Position numbers and translations under genes: made by a program. Below the pieces are notes generated by a model, which saw only the letters and a program-made list of their open reading frames with translations, was not told the origin of the DNA and ran no database searches. Shown in pieces: positions 1 to 6,122 of a stretch of DNA of 23,054 nt; position 1 is the stretch's first letter; every line of letters begins with the position of its first letter. Origin of the DNA: an uncultured Bacteroidales bacterium (lineage in GTDB: Bacteria > Bacteroidota > Bacteroidia > Bacteroidales > UBA932); NCBI GenBank assembly GCA_902491795.1, contig CABUIX010000037.1:1-23054 (forward strand). The letters are read 5' to 3'.

Positions 1-33
1 CAAATTCTCATTGTTCATCGCGCTGATATTCAG

Positions 34-50
34 TTATTTAACCTAAATAA
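34..50. other. AT-rich perfect inverted repeat after the DUF2795 gene
   Basis: TTATTTA-ACC-TAAATAA is a 7-bp perfect stem with a 3-nt loop just downstream of the DUF2795 stop codon. It could be a weak 3' end hairpin, but there is no GC-rich stem and no clean T run, so it is not called a terminator. Confidence 0.3.
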
Positions 51-56
51 AGGCTA

Positions 57-278
57 TTAATATTCCTCCTCGTTGAAGAAGAAGTCGTCCTTGGTGGGGT
101 AGTCGGGCCAGATGTCCTCGATGGATTCGTAGACCTCACCGTCGTCTTCAAGTTCTTCAAGATTTTCTATAACTTCTTCCGGAGCTCCGGAACGGTTTGC
201 GTAGTCAATAAGTTCTTCTTTGGTTGCGGGCCAGGGAGCATCGTCCAGGCTACCGGCTAGTTCGAGTGTCCAATACAT
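57..278 (-). CDS. DUF2795 family small acidic protein
   Basis: A 73-residue, strongly acidic protein that begins MYWTLELAGSLDDAPWPATK and has the APWPATKEELIDYA...SGAPEEVIENLEEL core typical of DUF2795 proteins widespread in Bacteroidetes. The C-terminus is rich in Glu, Asp and Phe. The family has no firmly established biochemical role. The ATG start is preceded by an AT-rich Bacteroidetes-type -7 box about 20 bp upstream, and the length matches the family, so the gene looks complete. It stands alone: the upstream side is a long non-coding region and the downstream side is the window edge. Family identity is a recognition call from the sequence; function is unknown. Confidence 0.88.
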   Translation of the reverse strand: MYWTLELAGSLDDAPWPATKEELIDYANRSGAPEEVIENLEELEDDGEVYESIEDIWPDYPTKDDFFFNEEEY

Positions 279-297
279 AATGACATAAATTAGGTCG

Positions 298-305
298 CAA
301 ATATA
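298..305 (-). promoter_or_regulatory. Promoter -7 box of the DUF2795 gene
   Basis: Read on the minus strand this is TATATTTG, a perfect match to the Bacteroidetes TAnnTTTG -7 element, about 20 bp before the ATG at 278. The upstream -33 TTTG is not clear; the stretch there is simply AT-rich. Confidence 0.6.
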
Positions 306-700
306 TAAAAATTATAAATAAGTTTCCGTATGTTTTTGGCTTCGATGCACTTGGATATTCTGACACCTGCCTTGGAAGGGGAGTGGAAAGGTCTCCGCCT
401 ACCTTCCTGTCTGCTTACATTAGTTCGTGCACTTGTCTTGTCGCGTGGGTGCAGAAATCGGCCAAATTCATCAAAGCGATGCATGAGCGTATCAACAACA
501 ATGCCACTGACAGCTTGTCGCGAGACAAATGCGCTCGTCAAAAGATTTCCGTGTGGACCTCCTCAAAGGGCATCGGAGCGAATTCGTCGGACGAGGACCG
601 GCGTCAGCATAAAATGTTGCCGGGGGAGTGCCTTTTGGGCAACGCTGATCAAGTGATGGATGGGCTTGGGGAAATGCCGGAATAGGGTAGAGAAAATTTT

Positions 701-850
701 TCCTGCAATTCATCGGGAACACTGACCATGCTCTCAGCGCACGAAATGACATCATCCGTTCCCGATGGAAGCAAAAAGGGTCCATCGGGAACGCCAAACA
801 ATGTCTGAGGTCTGTCAGGGGCATGCCGGCGTTCCCGATGAATTGCAGGA
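701..850. repeat. Palindromic element, copy 1 (ATCGGGAAC box subtype)
   Basis: The 150-bp element is bounded by a perfect 20-bp terminal inverted repeat: TCCTGCAATTCATCGGGAAC at 701-720 and its complement at 831-850. Inside are two more boxes, GTTCCCGATG at 758-767 and CATCGGGAAC at 783-792, so four boxes alternate forward, reverse, forward, reverse and can fold into two adjacent hairpins or one large one. Box offsets (10, 57, 82, 130) almost match those of copies 2 and 3, but the box sequence is entirely different; only the outer TCCTGCAATTC end is shared. No coding content or known insertion-sequence gene is present. Confidence 0.85.
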
Positions 851-867
851 GCCCCTCTCGCACCCGC

Positions 868-1018
868 TGCTGCAAAAGACCTGTCGCACCAATGTGCCTT
901 CCAAAGGCCTGGATGAGGGGTGAGTGCGACAGGTCTAACGAAATTGGCGCGACCAGTCGCACCGACCGGCCTTCCAGGGCCCTGCAGGGCCTCCTGCTGC
1001 GACAGGTCTTTTGCAGGA
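868..1018. repeat. Palindromic element, copy 2 (CCTGTCGCA box subtype)
   Basis: A 151-bp element only 17 bp from copy 1. A perfect 19-bp inverted repeat joins 870-888 and 998-1016; with one mismatch it extends to 868 and 1018, giving TCCTGCAA-like ends. Boxes are at 879-888, 925-934, 952-961 (one mismatch, ACCAGTCGCA) and 998-1007, in alternating orientation. Box offsets are identical to copy 3 (11, 57, 84, 130). The left inner loop matches copy 3 in direct orientation; the right inner loop matches copy 3 only after reverse complementing. Confidence 0.85.
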
Positions 1019-1033
1019 AACGCTCCGGCTCTT

Positions 1034-1055
1034 GGGAGAGGGGAGAGGGGAGGGG
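1034..1055 (+). other. Putative G-quadruplex motif
   Basis: Four runs of three or more G (1034-1036, 1040-1043, 1047-1050, 1052-1055) are separated by loops of 1-3 nt, which satisfies the standard G3+ short-loop quadruplex rule on the plus strand. It lies between palindromic element copy 2 and the tRNA-Arg terminator. Whether it folds in the cell is unknown. Confidence 0.5.
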
Positions 1056-1097
1056 AAAGTGCCGCCCCTCCCATGCCTAACCCGCACGCCAAACCAG

Positions 1098-1127
1098 CCA
1101 TACACAATCCCACCATACACAATCCCA
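1098..1127. repeat. 15-bp perfect tandem repeat, two units
   Basis: CCATACACAATCCCA occurs twice head to tail (1098-1112 and 1113-1127), followed by CCA as the start of a broken third unit. It lies in non-coding DNA and is a candidate slippage site. Confidence 0.8.
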
Positions 1128-1135
1128 CCAATGTA

Positions 1136-1172
1136 CAACAAAAAAGGCTGTCCGAAATGGACAGCCCTCTTT
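1136..1172 (-). terminator. Intrinsic terminator after tRNA-Arg
   Basis: On the minus strand an 8-bp GC-rich stem GGCTGTCC / GGACAGCC (1159-1166 with 1146-1153, 5-nt loop) is followed by six T residues (complement of 1140-1145). It sits directly downstream of tRNA-Arg and would end the rplS-tRNA transcript. Confidence 0.85.
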
Positions 1173-1173
1173 G

Positions 1174-1250
1174 TGGTGACGCCTGCAGGATTCAAACCTG
1201 CGACCTTTTGATCCGTAGTCAAATGCTCTATTCAGCTGAGCTAAGGCGCC
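1174..1250 (-). tRNA. tRNA-Arg (anticodon ACG)
   Basis: On the minus strand the acceptor GGCGCCT pairs with AGGCGTC (one G-U pair). The anticodon stem-loop TTTGA-CTACGGA-TCAAA gives anticodon ACG, and the T arm carries GGTTTGAATCC. Discriminator A (1177) is followed by an encoded CCA (1174-1176). ACG would be modified to ICG to read CGU, CGC and CGA codons. It lies 20 bp downstream of rplS on the same strand with no promoter visible between, so the two are probably co-transcribed. Confidence 0.95.
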
Positions 1251-1270
1251 GTAACCCGACCGTTTCCGGT

Positions 1271-1678
1271 CTATTCTTCTGCTGCAGCAGTGTCTTCCTT
1301 CACAACACCGGCGATGTTGCGCTTCGCCTCCTTGATGCGGGCCTTCTTGCCGGCCAGGTTGCGGAGATAGAAGATACGTGCGCGACGTACTTTTCCGACT
1401 TTGTTGAGTTCAATCTTTTCAATTGCGGGAGACTCGAAGGGGAAAATCCTCTCTACTCCAACGCCGTTTGAAATTTTCCTGATAGTGAAAGTCTTCACAT
1501 GAGGAGTTGCACCGCAAATCTGGATCACAACACCGCGGAAGCTCTGAAGTCTGAACTTGTCACCTTCCTTGATCTTGTAGGTGACGGTGATTGTGTCGCC
1601 AGCCTTGAACCTGGGATAGCTCTCAGCCTTGTTCTGGGAGAACATCTCCTCTACTAGCTTTATATAATCCATAATCAA
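1271..1678 (-). CDS. rplS: 50S ribosomal protein L19
   Basis: L19 sits at the interface of the 50S and 30S subunits. The 135-residue product has the family's core: FKAGDTITVTYKIKEGDK near residue 25, FRGVVIQICG near 48, FTIRKISNGVGVERIFPF near 65, and the basic stretch KVGKVRRARIFYLRNLAGKKARIKE near 93. The C-terminus carries an Ala/Glu-rich extension of about 15 residues. Either of the two Met codons at positions 1 and 3 could be the start. A well-formed promoter lies 65-95 bp upstream, and tRNA-Arg follows 20 bp downstream, so ribosomal protein and tRNA appear to form one transcript ending at the terminator near 1140. Confidence 0.97.
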   Translation of the reverse strand: MIMDYIKLVEEMFSQNKAESYPRFKAGDTITVTYKIKEGDKFRLQSFRGVVIQICGATPHVKTFTIRKISNGVGVERIFPFESPAIEKIELNKVGKVRRARIFYLRNLAGKKARIKEAKRNIAGVVKEDTAAAEE

Positions 1679-1742
1679 ATTATGTTGTTATAATGCAGCG
1701 TCATCAAACCGTCTGAAGAGAGGCTGCACCTTTTTGGGACTG

Positions 1743-1773
1743 CAAATATAGGAAATATTTCCAACAGCGCAAA
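1743..1773 (-). promoter_or_regulatory. Promoter of rplS-tRNA-Arg
   Basis: On the minus strand TTTG (1770-1773) and TATATTTG (1743-1750) are separated by exactly 19 bp, an exact fit to the Bacteroidetes housekeeping promoter. The spacer contains a 12-bp perfect palindrome, GGAAATATTTCC (1751-1762). Nucleotides after the -7 box (GCAGTCC) are the same as at the tRNA-Cys promoter. Confidence 0.82.
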
Positions 1774-1780
1774 TTATTTT

Positions 1781-2968
1781 CTAAAAATAATTCATCTCCT
1801 TTTCGATGATCTCCTTGTCGTCCCTTGTGGGATCCGGCTTGAAGCTGTCGCTTGACCTGATGGCCTCGATCGCGTTCTTCTCGTCTTTCTTCAGCTTGTG
1901 CGGAATCCACACGAGAATCTTCACGTAGAGGTCACCCTTGCCGTAGCCGTTCACGGAAGGCAGACCCTTTCCGCGCAGCCTCTCGACAGTTCCCGGCTGG
2001 GTGCCTGCAGGCAGTTTGAGAGTCTGCGGCCCGTCGAGGCAGGGAACACTGATTTCTGTTCCAAGAATGGCATCGGTAACCCTGATGACGATGGTGTAGA
2101 ACAGATTGTTGCCGTCCCTCCTGAGGTGACTGTGCGGGATCTCATGAACAACTACGTAGAGATCACCGTTGGTGCCTCCGTTGGCTCCGGTGTCACCTTG
2201 GCCTTTCAGAGGGATCTGCATGCCTTCCGATACGCCTGCCGGGATGTTGACCTTGATGGTCTCCCTGACCCGCTCGATTCCTGTTCCGCGGCAGTTGCTG
2301 CACGGATTGCTCACGACCTTGCCGGAGCCCTTGCAGTTGGGGCACACCGATGTGGATACCTGCCTGAAGAATCCTCCGCCGGACACATGCTGCACGCGGC
2401 CGGTACCGTTGCAGGTAGGGCAGGTCTTGACATCGGAAGCGTTCTGAGTTCCGCGTCCGCCGCACACGTGGCAGGGACGGGCATGCTCAATGACAATATC
2501 TTTCTGGCAGCCGCTGGCTATTTCCTCAAGAGTGAGGTTCACGGTCACTGAAAGATCCCTTCCCCTCGTGGTTCTGGGCCCCTGCCTTCTTGACGAGCCT
2601 CCTCCGAAAATGTCCTCAAAGCCGAAACCTCCACCGAAACTGCTACCTCCGAAACCTCCGAAAATATTGTTCAGAATGTCGTTCAGCGAACCGAAGCCCT
2701 GGCTGAAGTCAGCCTCGCCGGCACCGGATACTCCGGCAAATCCGAACTGGTCATACTTTGCCTTCTTGTCCGGATCACTGAGCACGGAATATGCCTCCGA
2801 GGCTTCCTTGAACTTCTCCTCGGCCGTCTTTTTCTCCGCATCCGTGCCGTTTACCCAACGGTCAGGATGCCATTTGAGGGCGGCCTTGCGGTACGCCCCC
2901 TTTATCTCGTCGGCGCTTGCCCCCTTCTGGAGGCCAAGCACTTCATAATAATCTCTTTTCTCTGCCAT
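1781..2968 (-). CDS. dnaJ: Molecular chaperone DnaJ (Hsp40)
   Basis: DnaJ binds unfolded proteins and stimulates the ATPase of DnaK. The 395-residue protein has the complete class I layout: J domain at about residues 5-70 with the HPD motif at 34-36; a Gly/Phe-rich linker at about 90-130; a zinc-binding domain with four CxxCxGxG repeats beginning at C166, C183, C209 and C223; then the C-terminal substrate-binding and dimerisation domains. It starts 4 bp after the grpE stop codon, so the two are co-transcribed and probably translationally coupled. dnaK is not in the window. The short downstream gap to 1774 holds the rplS promoter. Confidence 0.97.
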   Translation of the reverse strand: MAEKRDYYEVLGLQKGASADEIKGAYRKAALKWHPDRWVNGTDAEKKTAEEKFKEASEAYSVLSDPDKKAKYDQFGFAGVSGAGEADFSQGFGSLNDILNNIFGGFGGSSFGGGFGFEDIFGGGSSRRQGPRTTRGRDLSVTVNLTLEEIASGCQKDIVIEHARPCHVCGGRGTQNASDVKTCPTCNGTGRVQHVSGGGFFRQVSTSVCPNCKGSGKVVSNPCSNCRGTGIERVRETIKVNIPAGVSEGMQIPLKGQGDTGANGGTNGDLYVVVHEIPHSHLRRDGNNLFYTIVIRVTDAILGTEISVPCLDGPQTLKLPAGTQPGTVERLRGKGLPSVNGYGKGDLYVKILVWIPHKLKKDEKNAIEAIRSSDSFKPDPTRDDKEIIEKEMNYF

Positions 2969-2972
2969 AATC

Positions 2973-3578
2973 TTATGCTCCTACAACTACTTTGGCATAG
3001 CGGAGAATCTTTCCGTTGAAGGTGTAGCCGGTCTGGATCACATCCAGCACCTTGCCCTTCATGTCTTCGCTGCCGGCCGGAATCTGCGTCACGGCCTCGT
3101 GGAAATCAGTGTTGAACACTTCTCCCTTGGCCTCGATGCGCTCCAGTCCCAGAGACTTGAGGTACTCCATGAGCTTGGTGTAGATCAGTGAAGTGCCTTC
3201 CTTTGCGGCCTGGTCAGACGAACCGGAGAGGATTTCCATGGCCCGCTCGCAGTCATCCAGCACTGGAAGCAGCCCCTTTACGGTATCGCCCGCTGCCGAA
3301 CTTACAAGCTTGAGCCGCTCCTCGGCCGAACGCCTGCGGAAGGTCTCGAACTCTGCCATCAGGCGCAGGTAGTCATTCTTCTCCTTTGCCAATTTGTCAG
3401 TCAGCTCCTCGATCTGCTTCTTCAGCTGATCCTCCTTCTTTTCGTCCTTCCTGTCGTCCTTCTTGGACTTCTTCTTGTCCATGTTCTCTTCGGAAGGGGC
3501 CTCTGCAGCTTCAATTTCTATTTCCGTCTCCGCTGCCGCAGTCTCCTGCTCCTTTTTTATATTCTTGTCTTCTGCCAT
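2973..3578 (-). CDS. grpE: Nucleotide exchange factor GrpE
   Basis: GrpE releases ADP from DnaK and works with DnaJ. The predicted 201-residue protein has a highly charged, Glu/Lys-rich N-terminal tail (about 1-70), a long coiled coil (KKQIEELTDKLAKEKNDYLRL onward), and the conserved region LMAEFETFRRRSAEE, followed by the beta domain with FNTDFHEAVTQIPAG and GYTFNGKILRYAKVVV. The frame remains open three codons upstream to a TTG, but the ATG at 3576-3578 gives the usual start MAEDK and is preferred. It is followed by dnaJ after 4 bp. The acidic, repetitive N-terminus is longer than in E. coli but common in Bacteroidetes. Confidence 0.95.
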   Translation of the reverse strand: MAEDKNIKKEQETAAAETEIEIEAAEAPSEENMDKKKSKKDDRKDEKKEDQLKKQIEELTDKLAKEKNDYLRLMAEFETFRRRSAEERLKLVSSAAGDTVKGLLPVLDDCERAMEILSGSSDQAAKEGTSLIYTKLMEYLKSLGLERIEAKGEVFNTDFHEAVTQIPAGSEDMKGKVLDVIQTGYTFNGKILRYAKVVVGA

Positions 3579-3624
3579 GATTTCCAATATTTGTTGCCCC
3601 TCTGATAATCAAAACCTCTGCCAA

Positions 3625-3637
3625 TGACAATATGTCA
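3625..3637. promoter_or_regulatory. Small palindrome upstream of grpE
   Basis: TGACA-ATA-TGTCA is a perfect 5-bp inverted repeat with a 3-nt centre, lying between the trkA stop codon and the grpE start, about 47 bp upstream of the ATG. It could be an operator for the chaperone operon or a 3' feature of trkA. It is not the CIRCE heat-shock element (too short, different sequence). Confidence 0.3.
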
Positions 3638-4999
3638 TCATCTGAAGAACCTGTCGATTTCCCTGATGGATTCGGGCAGCGCGAAGATGGCGACCCTGTC
3701 GTAGGGCTCTATCAGGGTGTCGCCCACGGCGATTATCGCGTCATTTCCCCGAATCACGCCTCCGATTATCGCGTTGGACGGGAATTCGAGGTCCTTTATG
3801 GGCATCTTGGTGATCGCAGAACCCGGCCGAACGGTGTATTCCATGACCTCGGTGTTGGTCCCCGCCATATAGCGGACTGTCCTGGCCTTGCCGGAAAGGG
3901 TCAGCTTGAAAATGCGTCCGGCAGTGAGGAGTTTCTTGTTGATGATGTTGTCGACGCCCATCTCTTCGGCTATCCGTATGTACTCTATGTTTTCGACTTC
4001 GGCCACGGTGCGGGCCACGCCGAACTTCTTGGCTACCACGCAGGACAGCACGTTGCTCTCGTCGTTGCTGCTCAGGGCGATGAAGGCGTCATACTGCTGT
4101 ATGCCCTCCTCGAAAAGAAAATCGGAGTTCCTCCCGTCTCCATTGACAACCAGCACGCTGTCGGGAAGTTTTTCCGAAAGTTCTATGCACCTGTCCTTGT
4201 TCTTCTCCACGATCTTCACCTTCATGCCGCTGCGGGCCAGCATGCCGGCAAGAATCTCTCCTATTGGAGTGCCTCCAAGAATGAAGGCGCTGTTGATGTT
4301 GATGTTGCTCTTGCCGAACAGCCTGTTGAGCGCCTCTACTCCTTCCCGCTTGGAAATGGTGAACACGAGGTCCCCGAACTGGAACTTCGTGTCAAGCTTG
4401 GGGATTATGGTCTTCTCGTCGCGCGAGATGGCGATGACCCTGAACTCCTTGAGGACCTCCGGAGGGATTGGCTTTATGAATTCGGAGAGCTTCATGTCGA
4501 GAAGAGGGGAGTCCTCGTTGAGCTTGAACACCGCGATCTGAAGTTTGCCGCGTGCGAATTCCATGTTCTCGGCCGTGGAATTGTGTTTCAGGAAGTCGAC
4601 TATCTCGTCGGCTGCACTCTTCTCGGGATAGAACATCAGGTCGATGCCCATCTCCTTGAACAGCAGCTTGTTCTCGGGCGCAAGGTTGTCTTCGTCGCTG
4701 ATTCGGGCTATGACCTTCCCGGCGCCGAGCCTCTTTGCCACCAGCGCGCTGACGATGTTGATTTCCTGGGCGACGCTGGGACACACCCCGATGAACAGGT
4801 CAGCCTTGTCGGTACCCGCTTCCTTCAGTACCTCTATCGAAGAGAGGTTGCCGCAGACCGTGTTCACGTCGGTCGTCTCTTCGAGTTCGGCTATTCTCCG
4901 GGGGTCGTTGTCGATCACCGTGACATCGTTGTCCTCGGTCCGGAGCATCTTCGCGAGGTGGGAGCCAACCTCTCCCGCGCCTTCAATGATTATTCTCAT
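3638..4999 (-). CDS. trkA: Trk potassium uptake regulatory subunit TrkA
   Basis: TrkA is the cytoplasmic nucleotide-binding ring that gates the TrkH or TrkG potassium channel. The 453-residue protein has two RCK modules. The first Rossmann fold starts with GAGEVGSHLAKML (about 7-19) with an acidic residue after strand 2 (VIDND), followed by a TrkA-C domain. The second starts near residue 240 with FILGGTPIGEILAGML, again followed by a TrkA-C domain. Length is standard. Its start codon overlaps the 3' end of the glycosyltransferase gene by 17 bp, so it is translated from the same mRNA. No trkH partner lies in the window, although it is often adjacent. Confidence 0.94.
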   Translation of the reverse strand: MRIIIEGAGEVGSHLAKMLRTEDNDVTVIDNDPRRIAELEETTDVNTVCGNLSSIEVLKEAGTDKADLFIGVCPSVAQEINIVSALVAKRLGAGKVIARISDEDNLAPENKLLFKEMGIDLMFYPEKSAADEIVDFLKHNSTAENMEFARGKLQIAVFKLNEDSPLLDMKLSEFIKPIPPEVLKEFRVIAISRDEKTIIPKLDTKFQFGDLVFTISKREGVEALNRLFGKSNININSAFILGGTPIGEILAGMLARSGMKVKIVEKNKDRCIELSEKLPDSVLVVNGDGRNSDFLFEEGIQQYDAFIALSSNDESNVLSCVVAKKFGVARTVAEVENIEYIRIAEEMGVDNIINKKLLTAGRIFKLTLSGKARTVRYMAGTNTEVMEYTVRPGSAITKMPIKDLEFPSNAIIGGVIRGNDAIIAVGDTLIEPYDRVAIFALPESIREIDRFFR

Positions 5000-6071
5000 A
5001 ATTTCTCAAATATCCGAATATTCCTTTTCCGTGAATCGCAGCCTTCAGGATGATGCTGAACGGGTACATCCCCGTGACTTCATGCCTCCGGTCCGCTCCC
5101 GTGCCTGACCGAACCGTCATGCTGCGGAGACTGCGGTATTCCCGGTATGCGTCCCTTACGGCGCGTGCCGAAGAAAACCTGCCGGTGAGCAGATATGCCG
5201 CAGCAGCGCAGAAGTCCATCAGGTGCCGGCGGCGCATCGTCCTGCGTGCCTCCCGCCTGCCGACCGTCGCCTCGAGATTGTTGCCGAGCATCAGCAGCGA
5301 GTTGCGGAAGTTGAGCTTGAGCTTGAACGGTGATGTCTGCGGAAGCGTCCCGCCCCCGAGGTGCCACACATGGCTCCGGGGAACCACGTCCACGCTGAAT
5401 CCCGCGAGTTGCGCCCTCCAGCAATAGTCGATTTCCTCCATATGCGCGAAAAACCGGCCGTCAAGCCCTCCTGACTGTTTCCAGAGGCTCGCCCTCGTCA
5501 CCAGACAGGCCCCTGACACCCAGAACACGCTGCGCGCCCTGTCGTACTGTCCGTTGTCGGCTTCCGTCCTTCCGAGCACGCGGCCGCGGCAGAACGGGTA
5601 GCCGTAGCGGTCGATCAGGCCACCGGCGGCTCCGGCATATTCAAACTGCGCCGTCCTTTCAAAGGCATCGCCCCTTCTTCGCAGCGCAAGCAGCTTTGGC
5701 CCGCAGACCCCGCATTCCGGATGAGTGTCGAGATGACTGACAAGCGGCTGCAGCCAACCGTCCGGAACCTCGACGTCAGTGTTGATCAGGACCAGATATT
5801 CCGGCGGCTGTCCTGCTGCATTCCCGTCCGTGGCGAGCAGCTGTTCTACAGCCCTGTTGTAGCCTCCGGTGAAGCCGAAGTTCTCGCTTAGACTTATGGT
5901 CCTGATGTCCGGAAACTCTGTGCGCATCACCTCAAGCGAACCGTCGCTGCTGGCATTGTCGGCGACCACCACCTCCGCATCGAGGCCCTTCAGGCTCCCG
6001 ATCAGAGGAGGCAGGAAACGCCTCAGGTAGTCCCGGGTGTTCCAGTTCAGTATGATGACGGCAGTGCGCAT
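4983..6071 (-). CDS. Family 2 glycosyltransferase
   Basis: A 362-residue GT-A fold enzyme of the GT2 type, related to WbbL-like rhamnosyltransferases that build surface polysaccharide. Visible motifs are AVIILNWNTRDYL at the N-terminus, VVVADNASSDGS near residue 35, ENFGFTGGYNRAVE near 63, the metal-binding LINTDVEVPDGWL near 98, and the acceptor region MEEIDYCWRAQLAGFSVDVV with HVWHLGGGT near 235. There is no signal peptide and no obvious transmembrane domain. The donor sugar and acceptor cannot be told from sequence. The gene overlaps trkA by 17 bp and has a probable slyD terminator just upstream, so it likely heads a two-gene unit. There is no surrounding polysaccharide cluster. Confidence 0.88.
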   Translation of the reverse strand: MRTAVIILNWNTRDYLRRFLPPLIGSLKGLDAEVVVADNASSDGSLEVMRTEFPDIRTISLSENFGFTGGYNRAVEQLLATDGNAAGQPPEYLVLINTDVEVPDGWLQPLVSHLDTHPECGVCGPKLLALRRRGDAFERTAQFEYAGAAGGLIDRYGYPFCRGRVLGRTEADNGQYDRARSVFWVSGACLVTRASLWKQSGGLDGRFFAHMEEIDYCWRAQLAGFSVDVVPRSHVWHLGGGTLPQTSPFKLKLNFRNSLLMLGNNLEATVGRREARRTMRRRHLMDFCAAAAYLLTGRFSSARAVRDAYREYRSLRSMTVRSGTGADRRHEVTGMYPFSIILKAAIHGKGIFGYLRNYENNH

Positions 6072-6079
6072 TGTCCGGC

Positions 6080-6113
6080 AAAAACGTGCGGCCCGCCGGT
6101 CGGGGCAGGCCGC
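6080..6113 (-). terminator. Probable intrinsic terminator after slyD
   Basis: On the minus strand a GC-rich stem GCGGCC / GGCCGC (6108-6113 with 6088-6093) is followed within 3 nt by five T residues (complement of 6080-6084). It lies between the slyD stop codon and the glycosyltransferase start. Confidence 0.6.
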
Positions 6114-6122
6114 CGGGTGACT

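Larger units (their letters stand above)
306..1136. other. Long non-coding region holding palindromic elements
   Basis: About 830 bp with no credible gene. Open frames here have no recognisable domains, lie in overlapping frames on both strands, and their translations run straight through the repeat boxes. The right part holds two 150-bp palindromic elements (701-850 and 868-1018), a G-quadruplex motif (1034-1055) and a 15-bp tandem repeat (1098-1127). In 306-700 nothing beyond a weak hairpin (616-621 with 638-643) and TTGTC-GCGA-GACAA at 514-527 was seen; it may be decayed sequence. Confidence 0.7.

Noticed and set aside
616..643. Terminator hairpin GTTGCC / GGCAAC
   Set aside because: Six-bp stem with a large 16-nt loop and a poor T run; no gene ends nearby on either strand.
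701..850. Integron attC site
   Set aside because: The box order and length are partly reminiscent, but there is no GTTRRRY core site, no integrase and no gene cassettes, and the elements have their own conserved ends.
701..1018. CRISPR array
   Set aside because: The repeated boxes are only about 10 bp, alternate in orientation, and the same arrangement recurs as a 150-bp unit at another locus; there are no direct repeats with unique spacers and no cas genes.
492..1471. Several open frames of 85-183 codons on both strands across 306-1471
   Set aside because: They read through the palindromic elements, the G-rich tract, tRNA-Arg and rplS antisense, have no domain, and overlap each other in all frames. 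High GC makes chance open frames common.
3625..3637. CIRCE heat-shock operator upstream of grpE
   Set aside because: CIRCE has 9-bp arms with a 9-nt spacer and TTAGCACTC sequence; this palindrome has 5-bp arms and different bases.
3632..5053. A 473-codon open frame on the plus strand opposite trkA
   Set aside because: It is the antisense shadow of trkA, which has clear RCK motifs; the plus-strand translation has no recognisable family.
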